DNA of 64,000 nt from Mangifera indica (GCF_011075055.1 NW_025401099.1:186001-250000); one strand, 5' to 3'. Positions 1 to 13,100 are shown, counted from the first letter of the stretch. Translations and numbers: made by a program. Notes: a model not told the origin generated them from the letters alone.

Positions 1-2165
1 AAATTTTTAAGGGATTTGACAAAATAAAATAGTTTTAAATTTCTAGTTCCATATAGAGAATGAAGTATATGTTTAATTCTATTCTAGTGGTAATAAGTTG
101 GCATAGAACTAAATCAAGTCAATAAATTTACTACAAATGATATATCAGGTCTAGTGCATTGAGTCAAATATAATAAGACATCAATAACATTAAGATATGA
201 GATTTTAAGAGCGAGTGTCTATTTATTTTCTTTTTCAGAATAAAATGAATCTTTTTTTAGGTCAAAATATCAAATGACCATTGAGGTATTTAAAGAATAA
301 CACTTATCCATATTAAAATGTTTTAGTAATTTTTTAATATAAGCGGATTGATGAATAAGTATTTCATTTGAATTATATTTTATTTATAGACTGAGACAAT
401 TGTTAAATTTTTCATTTTAATTTTTTTTTCAGGTATTTAAAAGTTTTTTAGAATTTTTCAAGAGCTTTAATTAAATTTATATCATCAATATGTACTACTA
501 TAATGATAAATCTCGATTCGGATCTTTTTATAAAGACACATAGACATATAGGGTCATTTACATAACTTTTGTTTTTCAAGTATTCACTAAGGGGATTATA
601 TTATATTCTTTCGGATTATTTTAACACATACAATAATCTTGTAACTTGATTAAGTATATGTTTTTTGGATTAACCTTTTTTGCTTCAAGTAATTTAAATT
701 TTTCGAGGAGTTTTATATAAATTTTAATATCCAAGTTTTTATTAAAATAAGTTATAACTACATCCATTAAATGTATATTTAGTCTTTTAGAGATTGTTAA
801 ATTAATTAAATACCTGAATGTAACTAAACCTATCACATGTACATATATTTTATCAAAGTCTATACTTGACTTTTGGAAAAAGCTTTGGGTTATAAGTTTT
901 ACTTTATATCTATCAATTTTATTTTTTTTCATTTCTTTTCTCTCAAATATTCATTTATATCTAATGGATTGAATATTTTTAGGTGTTTAGGCTATAAGTC
1001 CAAGTATTTGACGTTTTGCTAGAGAGAGTAATTTTTCCTGAATTACTTCTTTTCATTTAGGTCAATCATGTCTTTGACTACATTCATCCATTGTATGTGA
1101 TTCAAAATCATCGTCATTCATAATTTTAATAGTTACTGTGAATAAAAATATATCATCAATGTTAACTATATCACAATTTCACATCTCTTTTATATAAGCA
1201 TAATTTATAGAGGTTTCTGTATTTTTATTTTCCTGTATTTCAAAAGTTTGTTCCATTTCAGGGGTTCCGGTCGCTTTAAGCACCGTAATCTCTTCTAGAG
1301 AAATATTAGCGAGTATGAACTTTTTAATTGTTTTAGGACCATTATGATCTATATTTGTTTGATTCTTTATCTTTCATTTTCAAATGACAGTGGGCTTTAA
1401 TCCAACAGGTCTATCATGTTTCACGTATATATAGTAGATTAATCAATTATAGCTTGAATAGATTGTTTATTAGTCACTTTAATTCAAGTTGGCGTGTTGG
1501 CAATTGGTATGTGTCTTTTTTTTTCACTTTTGTTGTATCTATAAATACATCAGATATTTAGTTGACAGTAGTTTATAAATGCACCATTCTTTGTACTTCA
1601 GTTTCGCTTTGAGATGCGCAAGAGTGTAAATGAGATATGACAGGTAAGTGCCAAATGAGTTGATGTTTAACTTCAAGAGGTATTATTTTTTTCTAAAGGT
1701 GAGAATGTTATCTCATCAAAGTAATAATCTATAACACATGTAATAAATAGATCACTTGTCAGTGGTTCAAGATATTTGATAATTGATGGTGAATTATATG
1801 TAATATAAATTTTCAAGCAATGTTGGGCTCTTATTTTTATGTGTTAAGGAGATGCAATAAGGATATATATAGTGTAATCAAATATTCTCAAATAGGATAT
1901 ATTAAGTTAGTGATAAAAAATCAATTATAAAAGAGAATATTGATGATAAGTAGATGGTGAGAAATGAATTAACGTTGTAACATGTTATGTAGATGTCCCC
2001 ATATAGAAGTTGATAATTGAGTTCTTAGTAATAAAGTATATGCAATTATCTGAAGTTGTTTAATAAGAGACTCAACTAATCGTTTTTTAGTGTGGACACA
2101 TGAGACTGAAGGTTCAACATCAATCCTTATAGACATGCAAATGTCTATGAAATATTTTGGATATA
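1..2165 (-). pseudogene. Ty1/copia pol relic (integrase to reverse transcriptase/RNase H)
   Basis: Reading the minus strand gives a colinear, broken copia polyprotein. At about 2040-2130 it resembles the integrase C-terminal part (SLIKQLQIIAYTLLLRTQL). At 1590-1660 it reads WHLSVISHLHSCASQSETEV, typical of the linker between integrase and RT. At 1050-1100 DECSQRHD begins the RT module. 621-932 is the longest open piece and carries the RT core (YKVKLITQSFFQKSSIDFD, then LMDVVITYF). The YxDD box reads HIDD at about 481-492. CTRPDISFVVNLL, the classic RT/RNase H junction motif, is at about 120-165. Stops and frameshifts break every domain, so no product is expected. The 3' end and LTR lie left of the window. 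The motifs fit plant copia elements with kilobase-size LTRs such as the SIRE/Maximus group; the lineage is inference. Confidence 0.85.
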
Positions 2166-2169
2166 TTCC

Positions 2170-2290
2170 ATAAACATTAAAGTAACCATCTATATCAAAT
2201 CCTTTTGGTGGATCGGTTTGATGAATATGTCTACAATATGCACCTATATATTACATCAAATTGTCAACAAACAACTTTAACATGTGAGAT
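2170..2290 (-). repeat. Copia LTR fragment
   Basis: This short piece (for example GTCTACAATATGCACCTATA) matches internal parts of the copia LTRs at about 6560-6640, 22905-22975 and 40785-40850. It abuts the copia integrase relic on its left and a gypsy-type LTR on its right, so both junctions are secondary breaks. Confidence 0.6.
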
Positions 2291-4627
2291 ATAATAGCTA
2301 TAGGTACATCCAAGGTCATTTTTGTCAATTTTCCCTTATTTACATAGATTATTGTGTGTGTGTGATTTTGGGGGTGCATAGTCATGTGAGGAGATCACAT
2401 GCCTATGTATGTTGGCAAGGGCAAAATGGTCTTTTCAATAAAATGTGTAAAAAATGGCTAAGCTTAGAAAAAACACATGCCTTTTTGTGGTTAAAATAGT
2501 TTAAATTTTGGATAATAACATGCACGTCAGTGTGCATGGAGTACACAACCGTGCAAGATGTTTTTTTCTAGAAAATAAAAACGAACACAAATTCATTGGT
2601 TCACACTGTTTTTCATATTTTTCCCATCAAACTAAAAAAAGTTGAGAGAGATTTTGAGCCCAAAGAAGTCTAAAAGGATTGGAGATAGCTGAAGAGTTCA
2701 CTTTTGCCACGTGAAGACTAAGCTTGCCATTGGAGGAAAGGTAAGTAGTGTGGACTTTCAATTCTTATATTATTTCTGTTGATTTTGATGTTATGCGAGA
2801 TGATTTTGAATGGATACTGGAATTGGCATGATTATGCTAGAAACTTAAATTAACTGAATGAATATTTGTTCATTGAATATGTATATATAATACTATATGT
2901 TGATCATTCATAAAGTGAACACATATTATTTTGATTATAGAATATACATATACAGATGCATATGTCCTTATATTGGCATAAAAATTATGGTATTTGGTCT
3001 AACTTGGATGTACTATTATAAGGATCAAGTTGAAAGACTGAGTACTAATTTGTGTGTTGACATATAATATGTTAAATGGCCAAATTTGTGTAAATGGAAG
3101 AAGTGTTTACTAGTTTATTGTGAATTTCATGAACTTGGATATTAAAAACATGACTTGAGTGTTTAGAAACATGTTTAGGATGGTTAAGTGATTGATTGGC
3201 ATGGATTTTAGAAGTGTATGTTTGGTTTTGGATGACTAGAAAGGTAAGGGAGCTCAGTTTGAAATTCTACAAAACTCAATACATGCTTATATAGAATTAG
3301 GAACACGACTGTGTATAATTAGGCTCAAATAGTTCTCATGTTGGGAGAATTCACAAGCATGTAGATTTAAGGTCACACACATACTCATATGGTATGGGAT
3401 ATATGATCATTTGTGTTGTCTTATGTAGCATGCATGTGTAAGCGAGATTCATGCATGTGTAAGTCAAATCAAAGTATACCCTTGTGGTTGAAGCATGCAC
3501 AATTGTGTATATTTGGGTAAATTAAGAATGAATGTGAAAATATTAGTAATGTCTACATATGACTATGAAAATGATTAATTTACCCCTATGAGGAAAGAAA
3601 TGGGGATTGCCAATAATATAGCCTTAATGAAGGCAATATGAGATGAAAATTATTTTGAAGGTGTCTAATTATGTGAATGATAACATAAGGAGTATTTTAG
3701 GGTGTCCTACTATGTGGATGAAAGCACAGACCTAGATTAGAGCGATTTTAAATTGAAATTTGAAAACTATGAATTTTCTGAATTTGGCCACCAAGCTTTA
3801 CACAATGTCATCTTGCCATTACACTATGTGTAGTATGGTTGTGAAAACATTAAGGCTAGTCTATACAACCGCTTATATGACCTTGATACCCGTATGTTTA
3901 TTACATATTAATGCGAGGCATTTTAGCATCTATGATGCCTATGTGATTTTGGGAGAGGCTCGAGGTCTTATATTATAAGGTATCTTTATAACCTAAAGCT
4001 CGACTGATAAGTGTGTTGGGTATATTTTATTTTTGACATATAAGATGTAATATGCTTTCATTAGGAGTCCAAAATGTCGATATACATCTTTTAGCATTAG
4101 TCATGAGAATTTGACATTGGGTTCCAAAAATATTCAAATGGACATCCAAGATGTTGGGAAAACATTTGAAAATATCACAATGAGTTTAAATATAGAACAC
4201 TGTTATAATTAATAGATAGTTTGATGTTTAATGCAAAGTGTCGAGATCTCACCTATTTACGAAGTGTATCTCACTCACCATGTTCATTTTTCTATTTTTC
4301 AAGTAGGTTCATGGATCAATGGGGCTACGAAGGAGCTATCAGTTTCACTTAGGATGTTACATGATCGGAGGATATTTTGGTCATTTGTGTTTGTGGGCCA
4401 TATTTCATGTGTTTATGCACTTGGTTTTGTATATTGGACTTTCAGGCACATTAGGATTTTATTATGGGATATTGATGTTTTATTGTTTCACCTTTTTGGT
4501 ATTTGTAGGAATGTATTACTATCATGCATTTATGGTAATTGTTGCATTGTTTTGAAAAGTTTTAAGTTAACATTTCTCTTCGAGTGCATATTCTAAGTAA
4601 AGATATGTATCAAAAGAGGAATGTTAC
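2291..4627 (+). mobile_element. Ty3/gypsy LTR, plus orientation, no internal region attached
   Basis: The right end reads AGAGGAATGTTACA, the 3' end of the gypsy LTR type seen throughout the window in the other orientation. The segment 4225-4400 matches 41170-41330 and, reverse-complemented, the equivalent part of the G1 LTRs. The palindromic motif ATGCACGTCAGTGTGCAT lies at 2520-2537. No gag or pol sequence follows the right end and no PBS is seen, so this is a solo or truncated LTR. The left boundary is approximate and no target duplication was found. Small open frames inside (for example 4231-4596) have no recognizable domain and are not called genes. Confidence 0.6.
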
Positions 4628-5131
4628 ACTTATCTAGGAATTTTTATTATTATTAATTAAAATCCTAAAGTAAATTACAACTAAATGCATAATTTTCATG
4701 TCTTTAGACGTAATATGCAAGTGTATAAATTTAATGTAACAAATTCCCCCACATTTAAACTTTATTTGTCCTTAAGCAAATTAACATTGAAACATAAGAA
4801 GAATGTGCAAACTTCGTAGCCCTTGGCCCCTTTTTGGCTCAAGTATTTATGTAACCATTGAAAATAGTTGTTATAAAAGAATTTCCCTACAAAGTTGAGA
4901 ACCATTCAGTAGTTGATCATAGCTCAATCAATTGCTTGACCTTCTCAATCCAGTCCTAAGAAGTCTCTCACATAATCTTTCTTTAAGTTCCCTTGCGTTT
5001 TAGGTCTAGCATATATACACCCTTCTTTCTTCCAAGATCTTTATAGACAATTGTGATTTCTAATCCCGTAAGACAAAATTGTACTCCTAATTTCCACATA
5101 TATATAGATGCAACACCTCAAGGATCAATAG
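4628..5131. other. Unassigned AT-rich sequence between LTRs
   Basis: No gene is recognizable. The C-rich stretch ATTCCCCCACATTTAAAC at about 4743 followed by a run of short A/T tracts looks like degraded repeat sequence, but I cannot match it to another copy in the window. Confidence 0.4.
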
Positions 5132-5136
5132 GTATT

Positions 5137-6868
5137 TTTGTAGCGTTTTAGGGCGTTGTTAATCGATAGCGCAACAGAATTAAGAATTAAAAAAAATCAA
5201 AGATCTTAAAACCCATCTAGGATACCCATTTCAATGCATAGATTCATGAACATATTAAATACATATGAGGTGTTTAAAAATTATACCTACATTGTTGGCT
5301 CATCTAAGACTTCACGTGGTTATGTAAAGATCACTATCCAACCCTCTTAAGGTAGTGCCTTAATATCCATATGGAACACGAATAAGAGGCGATCCAAAAA
5401 AAAGTTTGCTAGGATTTTTATCGACTAGATCTTGAAAATTACGTCATGACAATGAAAGCTTGTGTTAAGAAGATTCTAGGCATCAAGATGTGTGTTTATG
5501 ATAGTTGTTTTAAAAATATTTTTGACTCATACTATATAATAAGGTGTGCATAAATCATAAGTTAGTTAGGATTATAACTACTTAGATGATAAGGTATCAA
5601 AGAGTTCTTATTAAATTAAGACTTTTAATTTATTGAAAGTTTTAATGCGTAGGAAAGCTAATTAAATTAGGATTCCAATTCAACCTAAACTTTCTATCAG
5701 ACAACGACTTTGAAAAATCTTTGTTTAAGTAAAACACCTTACCCACAAGTTAACTTAGCTAGTTGACTCACATCCATTATTTAGTCTTGCTCGATTGGAC
5801 TTTTAAGTAAGCTTAGTTGAAACCATATAGTGCATTTGCATGATGCCACGTGACACTGTGCACACCAATGATTTCAATCAAAACACATCGATATGTTTCT
5901 CTTTTTCTATGATCTCATAAGTATCGTTAACCAATCCTTGTCTCTTGGTTTATATCAACCCCTTAATACATATGACCCATAAGCTTTTTATCGAATTGGT
6001 AATATTTGAATTGAGGTCAAATTTAGACATAGACCATGATTTGCCTCTTGTAAAGCGTTATAATTATCCAGACGATAAAGTGTTAACGAACATCTTTATA
6101 ATCTTTAACATTATCACAGTTACGTGCAATTTAATCATTTCGTCAATCGATATCTCTCAAGGTTGAGATATAGAAGTGTGTCTGTCTTAGTAATTCTTCG
6201 ATATGAGTTGATACATATTAATGACTTATATAGATTAGGCTATAATCCTACTATAGGTATAGATTCAAGCAATCATGAATGTCTTTTAGCATTTGCATAT
6301 AAGAATCTTCTCTTGTGCTTAGAAGTGACATTCTTCATTGATCAACCATAACTTCTATGTATCTCATAATACGGTCGTTCACTACCATTATGATACCACT
6401 ATTAAGATGATACGTTGGATAATGTCAAACCATACCGATCCTTACACGAGATGGTTTGATAACCTCAAGTCAAATGATCACATACACCTGTAATGTTTAA
6501 AGGATTTGTTCCATAGATATGAGAGTAATCATCCATATGGATATCCTTAGTTAGGTTCAATGCTATAAACATGTCTATAATATGCACCCATGTGTTGCAC
6601 AAAGCCATAAGCAAACAACTTCAACACTTGAGAACTATCACCACCTTTTGGTAGAATCGTTCAACACTATGAGAATCCTATCACCAGTACATGAGATCAA
6701 TTGTCTGATCTCTTCGTCACAATTCTACCATTTTAAGAGCGTATTATTAGTACAATCATATAATAAACAAACATATGAATTGAATAGTTATAATTTTTTT
6801 TATTAATTAATAAGGTAAATTACAATTACAAATGTCAAACAATTGGCTCTAGGGCATCTATCCTAACA
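5137..6868 (-). mobile_element. Copia-type solo LTR with perfect 5-bp target duplication
   Basis: The 1,732-bp segment begins TGTAGCG and ends CCTAACA on the plus strand and is flanked by the direct repeat ATTTT at 5132-5136 and 6869-6873. Read on the minus strand it starts TGTTAGGATAGATGCCCTAG, the usual start of large plant copia LTRs. It is homologous along its length to the LTRs at 21443-23140 and 39649-41165 and, in the opposite orientation, to 7530-8070. No PBS or coding sequence is attached on either side. A solo LTR left by LTR-LTR recombination is the simplest explanation. Open frames within it are not genes. Confidence 0.85.
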
Positions 6869-6873
6869 ATTTT

Positions 6874-7070
6874 ATCTGGTTATAACATGGCTAAGGCATG
6901 AGCTTCAAAATGAAGGGAGATCAGAATATGTTTGCAAAATCATGAGCATATTCATGAATACAAGATCAAAACTTTTTATTATACTTAGAATGATCAATTG
7001 AAGAAGTCTTCTTGTAATAGAACTTGTATTTTTTACTTTGTTTTGTAGGTAAGGCGAACTTTATTTGTGT

Positions 7071-7150
<80 letters not shown>

Positions 7151-7529
7151 TTTTTTTTTTAAGATCCCTTTCTTTCTTCTTCAAACTTACTTTCTTGTAT
7201 ACTTGGGATTCTTGTACTTTTCGCAGATAAGCTCCATTAAATTTTGCACTTTTTCCTTTTTGGATTAGTGGATGTAATCTGGTGTTTATCACCTGTCATC
7301 AAGCGTATGCTCATGCAAAGGTAAGGCTCTCTTTTAGTGGCGTGCTTGGTAAATATAGGGTACACAAGAAAATTTGCATTGGTAAGTATATATTTATCTT
7401 GCAATTAAGTCTCAAATGGCTAGCAATTGACAATGTATTCATGTGGGATAGCGAAGGAAAATATTAATAGGCTTTTTAGACTAGTGAAAAATATGGTACT
7501 TATATCATATCCTTATCGATGCATACTAC
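6874..7529. other. Unassigned sequence containing a microsatellite
   Basis: It holds a dinucleotide array (listed separately) and otherwise no recognizable domain. The open frames here encode only long Ile-Tyr runs from the array. Confidence 0.5.
7071..7148. repeat. (ATAC)n-(AT)n microsatellite
   Basis: A few ACAT repeats run directly into about 32 uninterrupted AT dinucleotides. Confidence 0.97.
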
Positions 7530-8070
7530 TGTTACAGTACTATCTTAAAGCCAATTGTCATAATTAATAGTTGACATAATCTTTGATATTTAATTAATAA
7601 AATGACATTTTTATTATTTGTATTTTATTTATAATAAATAACTATCTTAAGAATAGTTGAATAATGATGAAGATATTAGTGTTCGACACTTGATCATAAG
7701 AACCCTATATGTACATTAGGTGGTTGCTCTTAAAATACCTATAATTCTGATATTACCATGACAAAAGGCATGGGTAATAGTGATAGAGTTATCATAGTGT
7801 TAAACAAGCTTATCATAAGATAATAATAGTTTTCATATGTCAAAATTGTTTGTTGACAACATTGTGTAACACATAGGTGTACATTGTAAACATACCCACT
7901 AGACTAAACTACCAAGAAAATTTCATATGGATAGTTACTCTAGTGTCTATGAAAAATATATTTTTAGTGAACAAAGATACATGTGATCCTTAAACTTGAG
8001 ATTACTAGACCCTCTTATATATAGATCGGTATGGTTTGACACTAGTCTAATGTAGTCCGAGAGAGAGTAC
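7530..8070 (+). mobile_element. Copia LTR, plus orientation, 3' truncated
   Basis: It starts TGTTACAGTACTATCTTAAA, matching the start of the copia LTRs at 6868 and 41165 (minus strand). The middle (for example 7860-7960) is homologous to the same LTRs. The 3' third is missing; half of a foldback element follows. It is probably the 5' LTR of the copia relic at 8399-9605. Confidence 0.65.
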
Positions 8071-8089
8071 ATCAAAAAGGATAGTTTGG

Positions 8090-8398
8090 TAGGCCGAAGA
8101 AGGTGGCCAGAAGCTGTTCTATTGGTAAAAAAATGTTTGGTTTAGAAAAGTAAACTTTAGAAGACAAAATGTTACTTTTTAAAACTTGATCTTTGGGGAA
8201 ATTTATAGTTTCTAGGGTTTAAAGGGGAAAAAGAGATAAAAATTTAGTTAATTTTAATATTGATTATAAAATGATGATTTTATCCTTAAAACTAACTTAT
8301 TTGACAACTGATGGGTAAGTATTTGGTTTTTAAAAGATAATAGATAGGAAATTGGGAAAAGAGTAATCTTTGGGTAGAAATAAGTCCATTGGCCTTAT
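8090..8398. mobile_element. Foldback element, right half only
   Basis: The sequence from about 8160 to the terminal AATAAGTCCATTGGCCT matches the right arms of the foldback elements ending at 10972 and 57154. The left arm is absent. It sits just ahead of the copia zinc-knuckle relic and therefore inserted into, or recombined within, a copia gag region. Confidence 0.65.
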
Positions 8399-9605
8399 TT
8401 GTACCAAAGAAAAAGAATTTCAAAAAGATTGAAGCCAATACAGAAAAGGCCAAGGCTAAAGGGCAATGTTTCTACTATAAAAAATGTTGACATTAGAAGA
8501 GGAATTTTCCTGTTTACGTTTAGAGCTTGGAGGAGAAGAAAACAAGTATATTTCCTTTATTTGCGATAAAATTTTGAGTTAATAGTTGATTTAAATGATC
8601 AATCATGGATATTAGATTCAACAGCTATATCTTACATATGTGTATCATTGTAGAAACTGTAAAACAATTTTATATTGTCTAATAATGAAGTCATTTTGAA
8701 GATGGCGAATGAAGCAAAGGTTGTCATTGAAGCCATGGGGAACTGTTCCCTAACATTTCCATATGGGTATATTTTGAGATTGTATAGACTTCTTTATTTT
8801 GTCAAAGCTACTAGAAATATAATTTATGTATCTATTTTATGTAAATATGGTTACAATGTATAGTTTAATGGGAATAAATGTTTGATTTATTTTGGAAATT
8901 TTTTAATTGGAAAAATAGTAAATACAAATGATTTGTATGTTTTAGAACTAAATGATCTGAGTATTATGAATATTGTCATAAATAAAAGATCTCGAGAAGA
9001 AATCGACCCAAGGTTTTTTTGGCATCATCGATTAAATTATATAAAAGACAATAAGATAATAAGATTGGAGACTAATGAGATTTTGAATCCATTAGATTTT
9101 GAACCTTATCCAACTTGTGAATCATGTTCTCAAGGAAAAATGACCAAATCACCCTTTAAAAATAAAGAGAAAAGATCGAAAAAACTACTAGAATAGATAT
9201 ATTCGAATGTAGGCAGACCATATAGTAAAATAGCAAGAGGTAGTTTCCAATACTTCATTACCTTTATTAATGATTATTCAAGGTATGAGTGCTGTATTTG
9301 ATGAAATACAAATCCAAATCCTTTAAAAAGTTTAGGGAATTCAAGAATGAAGTAAAGAAACAGTTCAAAAAGAATATTAAGTCCTTATAGTCAAATCATG
9401 GAGATGAATATTTGAATGCAGAATTTTGAGATTACTTGAAGAAAAATGGAATCATATCCTAACTGATTCCTTTGTACATACCATGACACAATGGGGTATC
9501 AAAAAAAGGAATCATATCCTAATTGATTCCTTTGTACATGCCATGACACAATGAGGTATAAAAAAAAAGGAATCATATACTCTATTAGACATGGTACAAT
9601 CCAGG
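8399..9605 (+). pseudogene. Ty1/copia gag-pol relic (zinc knuckle, protease, integrase)
   Basis: Plus-strand translation shows a decayed copia polyprotein in the expected order. 8455-8515 encodes a damaged zinc knuckle (KGQCFYYKKC). About 8605-8645 has a protease-like start, WILDSTAISYMC, where a family member would have D-S-G-A. 8882-9196 holds the GAG-pre-integrase domain with WHHRLNYIKDNKI and CESCSQGKMTKSPF. 9200-9420 is the integrase core (GPYSKIARGSFQYFITFIND, then NHGDEYLNAEF). The relic ends near HTLLDMVQS at about 9575-9600, beyond which RT and RNase H are missing. Several stops and frameshifts make it non-coding. Confidence 0.85.
9448..9581 (+). repeat. 60/61-bp tandem duplication inside the integrase relic
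   Basis: Two near-identical units start at 9448 and 9508, with a partial third at 9569. Each begins GGAATCATAT and ends in an A-run. The duplication lies where an intact copia integrase would read once through this region. Confidence 0.9.
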
Positions 9606-10117
9606 GTAAGCTTTTTTATGTAAAAGCATTTTTGTAATTTTTAAAAGAATATGGGAAAGAAAATGATGGAAAAACAACATGCATGCAATGTATAACCATG
9701 AATCGACATAATGGAAAAACATAGAGAAGTGATTTTTACCTATACCATGCTTAAATATTTAATGACAAATGATGAAGATAAACCTCACTTATCAAGCCTC
9801 CAAAGAAATTCACCAAACCAAGCAAAACCCATCTTGGCCAAATGCAAAGAGAAATAGAAGAGAAATGTTTTTAGTAAGAGAATCTTTTAGTTCAAAGTGA
9901 ACTCATTCATATGAAATGAACTAAAGCCATATATTTATATTGGTGGTTTAGTTAGCAATTAGATAGTCATTGAATGGTTCTTGAAAAAACAATGGTCATG
10001 CATGTATATCATACATATACATTAGCCATCTTAGTTTTATCACATAAACACCTTAACTCTTAAAATATTAATTTACACCAATATAACATTTTATATGATG
10101 TAATTTTTATTACCTTT
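9606..10117 (-). mobile_element. Copia LTR fragment (3' part), minus orientation
   Basis: Reverse-complemented, this segment aligns with the 3' part of the solo LTR at 17779-19445. Shared stretches include TGGCTAATGTATATG, TTTCTTTGGAGGCTT and TTCTCTATGTTTTTC. It is cut off on the right by the start of the G1 gypsy LTR. Confidence 0.65.
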
Positions 10118-13100
10118 TGTAACATTCCCTCTAGAAGTACTGCACTCTAAAGTAAAATGTCATCAAATTAACTATTTTGAGCATGTTTAACTTTTTAAAA
10201 AGGCCAAAGGACTATTTCCCACCCAAGGTATGCTGCGTTCCCAAGTTTCTTCCTTTTAACTTTGATAATCTTAAATACCCACCCATGAGTAGTTAAAATT
10301 AACAGAACTTTAACCCCTTAAAATTTTATCTCTTTTTGCCCCCCTAAACTTTAAAAACTAAAAGTTTCCCCCAATGTAAGATTTAAAAAATGACAGTTTC
10401 CCCTTAGAGTTTTGTTTCGAGATCTCCGATGTCATATCCGACTCTATTGTCGGTGGCCTCTTCCTCCCGAAGCTTTCTTTCCCTCCGACGGTCTTTCTCT
10501 ACCCATTTGGATGCTCGATCGACGTTGGAGGAGATGTGGAAGACGAAGAGCTTCGTTGGGGAAGACGAAGCTCTTCATCCTCTCAAATGAAGACGAAACT
10601 GTCGTCTTCGTCTTCCACGGCTCCTTCGATGCCGATCGAGCATCTAAATGGGGGGAGAGAGGCCACTAGAGGGAGAGTAAGCTTTGGGAGAGAGAGATCA
10701 CCAGTAATGGCACCGGAGATCTCAAAACGAAACCCTAGGGGAAAACTATCATTTTTTAAAACTTAGGTTGGGAAAAACTTTTAGTTTTTAAAGTTTAGGG
10801 GGCAAAAAGAGATTATCTTTTAGTTTATTATTAATGTTATAGAGAAAATAACGATTTTACCCTCACTACCATTAATTTTAACTGCTCACGGGTAGGTATT
10901 TGGGATTATCAAAGTTAAAAGGGAGAAACTTAGGAATGCAGCATACTTTCAGTGGGAAATAGTCCTTTAGCCTTTAAAAAATTCAAAACTCACAAATAAA
11001 ATATTAGAAAAATCTTGAATAAACATAATTTATTAATTAGCAAAATTATGAAAATACCTTTTGTCATTAAAGAAACTAGAAGTATACAAAAGATGTTTCA
11101 AATTCAAATCATAAACTAAAAGAGTCATAATTTGTAGTCAAATACATGAATAAAATAATTATAGAATAAAAACTGAAATGATAGAAATGCCTTTTTAGTT
11201 TTATGCCTATTGACTACTGCTCGTCTCGCAACCATCACGATCACATATGCGTACACATATGAAAGTAAGGGAGTGAGTGATGAAACACTCAGTAAGTAGG
11301 AGACTCTATTACTAATCACTTACTAATCCCCAAAATGTCATTGATTTTGACCTATACTAACTATGCCATCCAGAGTTGGCATTAAAATTCATAAGGATGA
11401 TGATAGGTCATATTTGTCATCTTTGTGTTCATATTAAACTCCGAGGAATGTTTAGGCTACATGTCTTAACTATTGGGTTGAATTATGTCTTGCTCGATCA
11501 CTGAGGAACCATTCCTTAGATTCTTATCTGACATGATCATACTTAGTGAAAACATTTATATCTAAAAATTAAATTGATCTGTCTACTAGGCCAATTGTTT
11601 CATATTGAATATATGGATTTGACACCTTCCTCATGTAAGTTGTCTCTCTATCCTACTACATTAGTGATGTATCTTATTTAAGCTTTACTACAGCAAGTAC
11701 CCTATTATAAGTACGGTGTCCTACTGCAGACATACCTTAATGTGGGCAATGTAAGGAGCATGTACTGATGGTACCCCCTCATAAAGATTTTATGATGTCT
11801 AGCGTGCATGCATCTTAATATTCAAACTTATTTCTTAGGCATGTAATGTATTACTGCATACCCAAGATCGCTGTATTGGCTTTCAGGATGACTTATGTAT
11901 CCTTAGCCTAATCCCTTTTCTCTTTTCTTTATTATGTCTTAAACACGTAGGTATATGCTTCTTGACACACTAGGATGTGTCCTTATCTCACTTGCACACG
12001 ACTAACCTCCTCGTGGCCTCTCTTCGTATGACATTTTGCTTATACATACGGGGGTGTGCCTTAGACACACAGGCATGTGCCCTTTTCATATATTTATTTC
12101 ACTTTCATTTTCTAAAACTTATCTCAATCGTGCCACTTTACAAAGGTATTTTAGTCATTTCACCCTCTCACACAGTCATGCTAAAACTATATAAAAAAAG
12201 TCCAAATGTCCTAGTTAACCACCACTAGTCAACAATATCTACTAGTTGCTAGAAAATTGGCAAACTCTTTTCGAAATTTAGACATCATGCACATGGTCAT
12301 TTCTCATACCACACGACGATGTGTTGAGTCCAAAAATGAATGAGCCAACTTAAAAATTCACCCTAAATGGTCTTTTTGCACCTTTTTCAACTCAAAACAT
12401 TACTAACCATGTTTACACTATATTTATCATGCCTTTCAAGTATCTTAACTACTCAAAGCAAGATTTATCACAATATAATTCCCAAACATAGACAAAATGA
12501 AACATAAAAGCCATGAACATATGAAGACATGCATGGTAGCTCTTATAACACCCAATCAATTAAATTTCTCATCCTTAACATTGACCATGTGAATTAACCA
12601 AGATGGCATAATGTGTATCTTAACTTGGTAAGGCTTCAATCATCAAATAATAGGGCTTGGTCGTTCATTGATTACTGCATATACAAGCAAATACTAATTA
12701 TTATTATCAAATCGAATTAAAATATTTCATCATGTTTTGATTTCAGCATTAATCATCAACATATATTCATAAGATTATCATAATCACCTCAATAATAATG
12801 GTGATAAAAACAAACTTCATAGCAAATAAAATACATAAGTAGGTCTCATTCTCTCTAACTTTATCATTTCCACATTGTCAAAAAATGACTATTAAAAGTT
12901 CCATAATAAGCCTTTGTCAACGAGCTTTAATGCCTCGCTCTTTCTTTCTCTAAGTTTGTGCCTTTAAGGATTGAAATAAAATCTCTAAAACGTAGTGAAC
13001 ATACGTTTTTAAAACTAAATTTGAGTTTAGCACACATAGGCATGTATCCAAGCTACACGATTATATATCACTAAATTTGAAATTCATACAAAAATTATCT

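Noticed and set aside
6966..7292. Open frames on both strands with long Ile-Tyr runs (also at 17906, 21097 and 51718)
   Set aside because: They are translations of AT microsatellites and have no conserved domain.
10412..10766. GC-rich open frames
   Set aside because: They follow the inverted arms and core of the foldback element and show no homology to a known protein.
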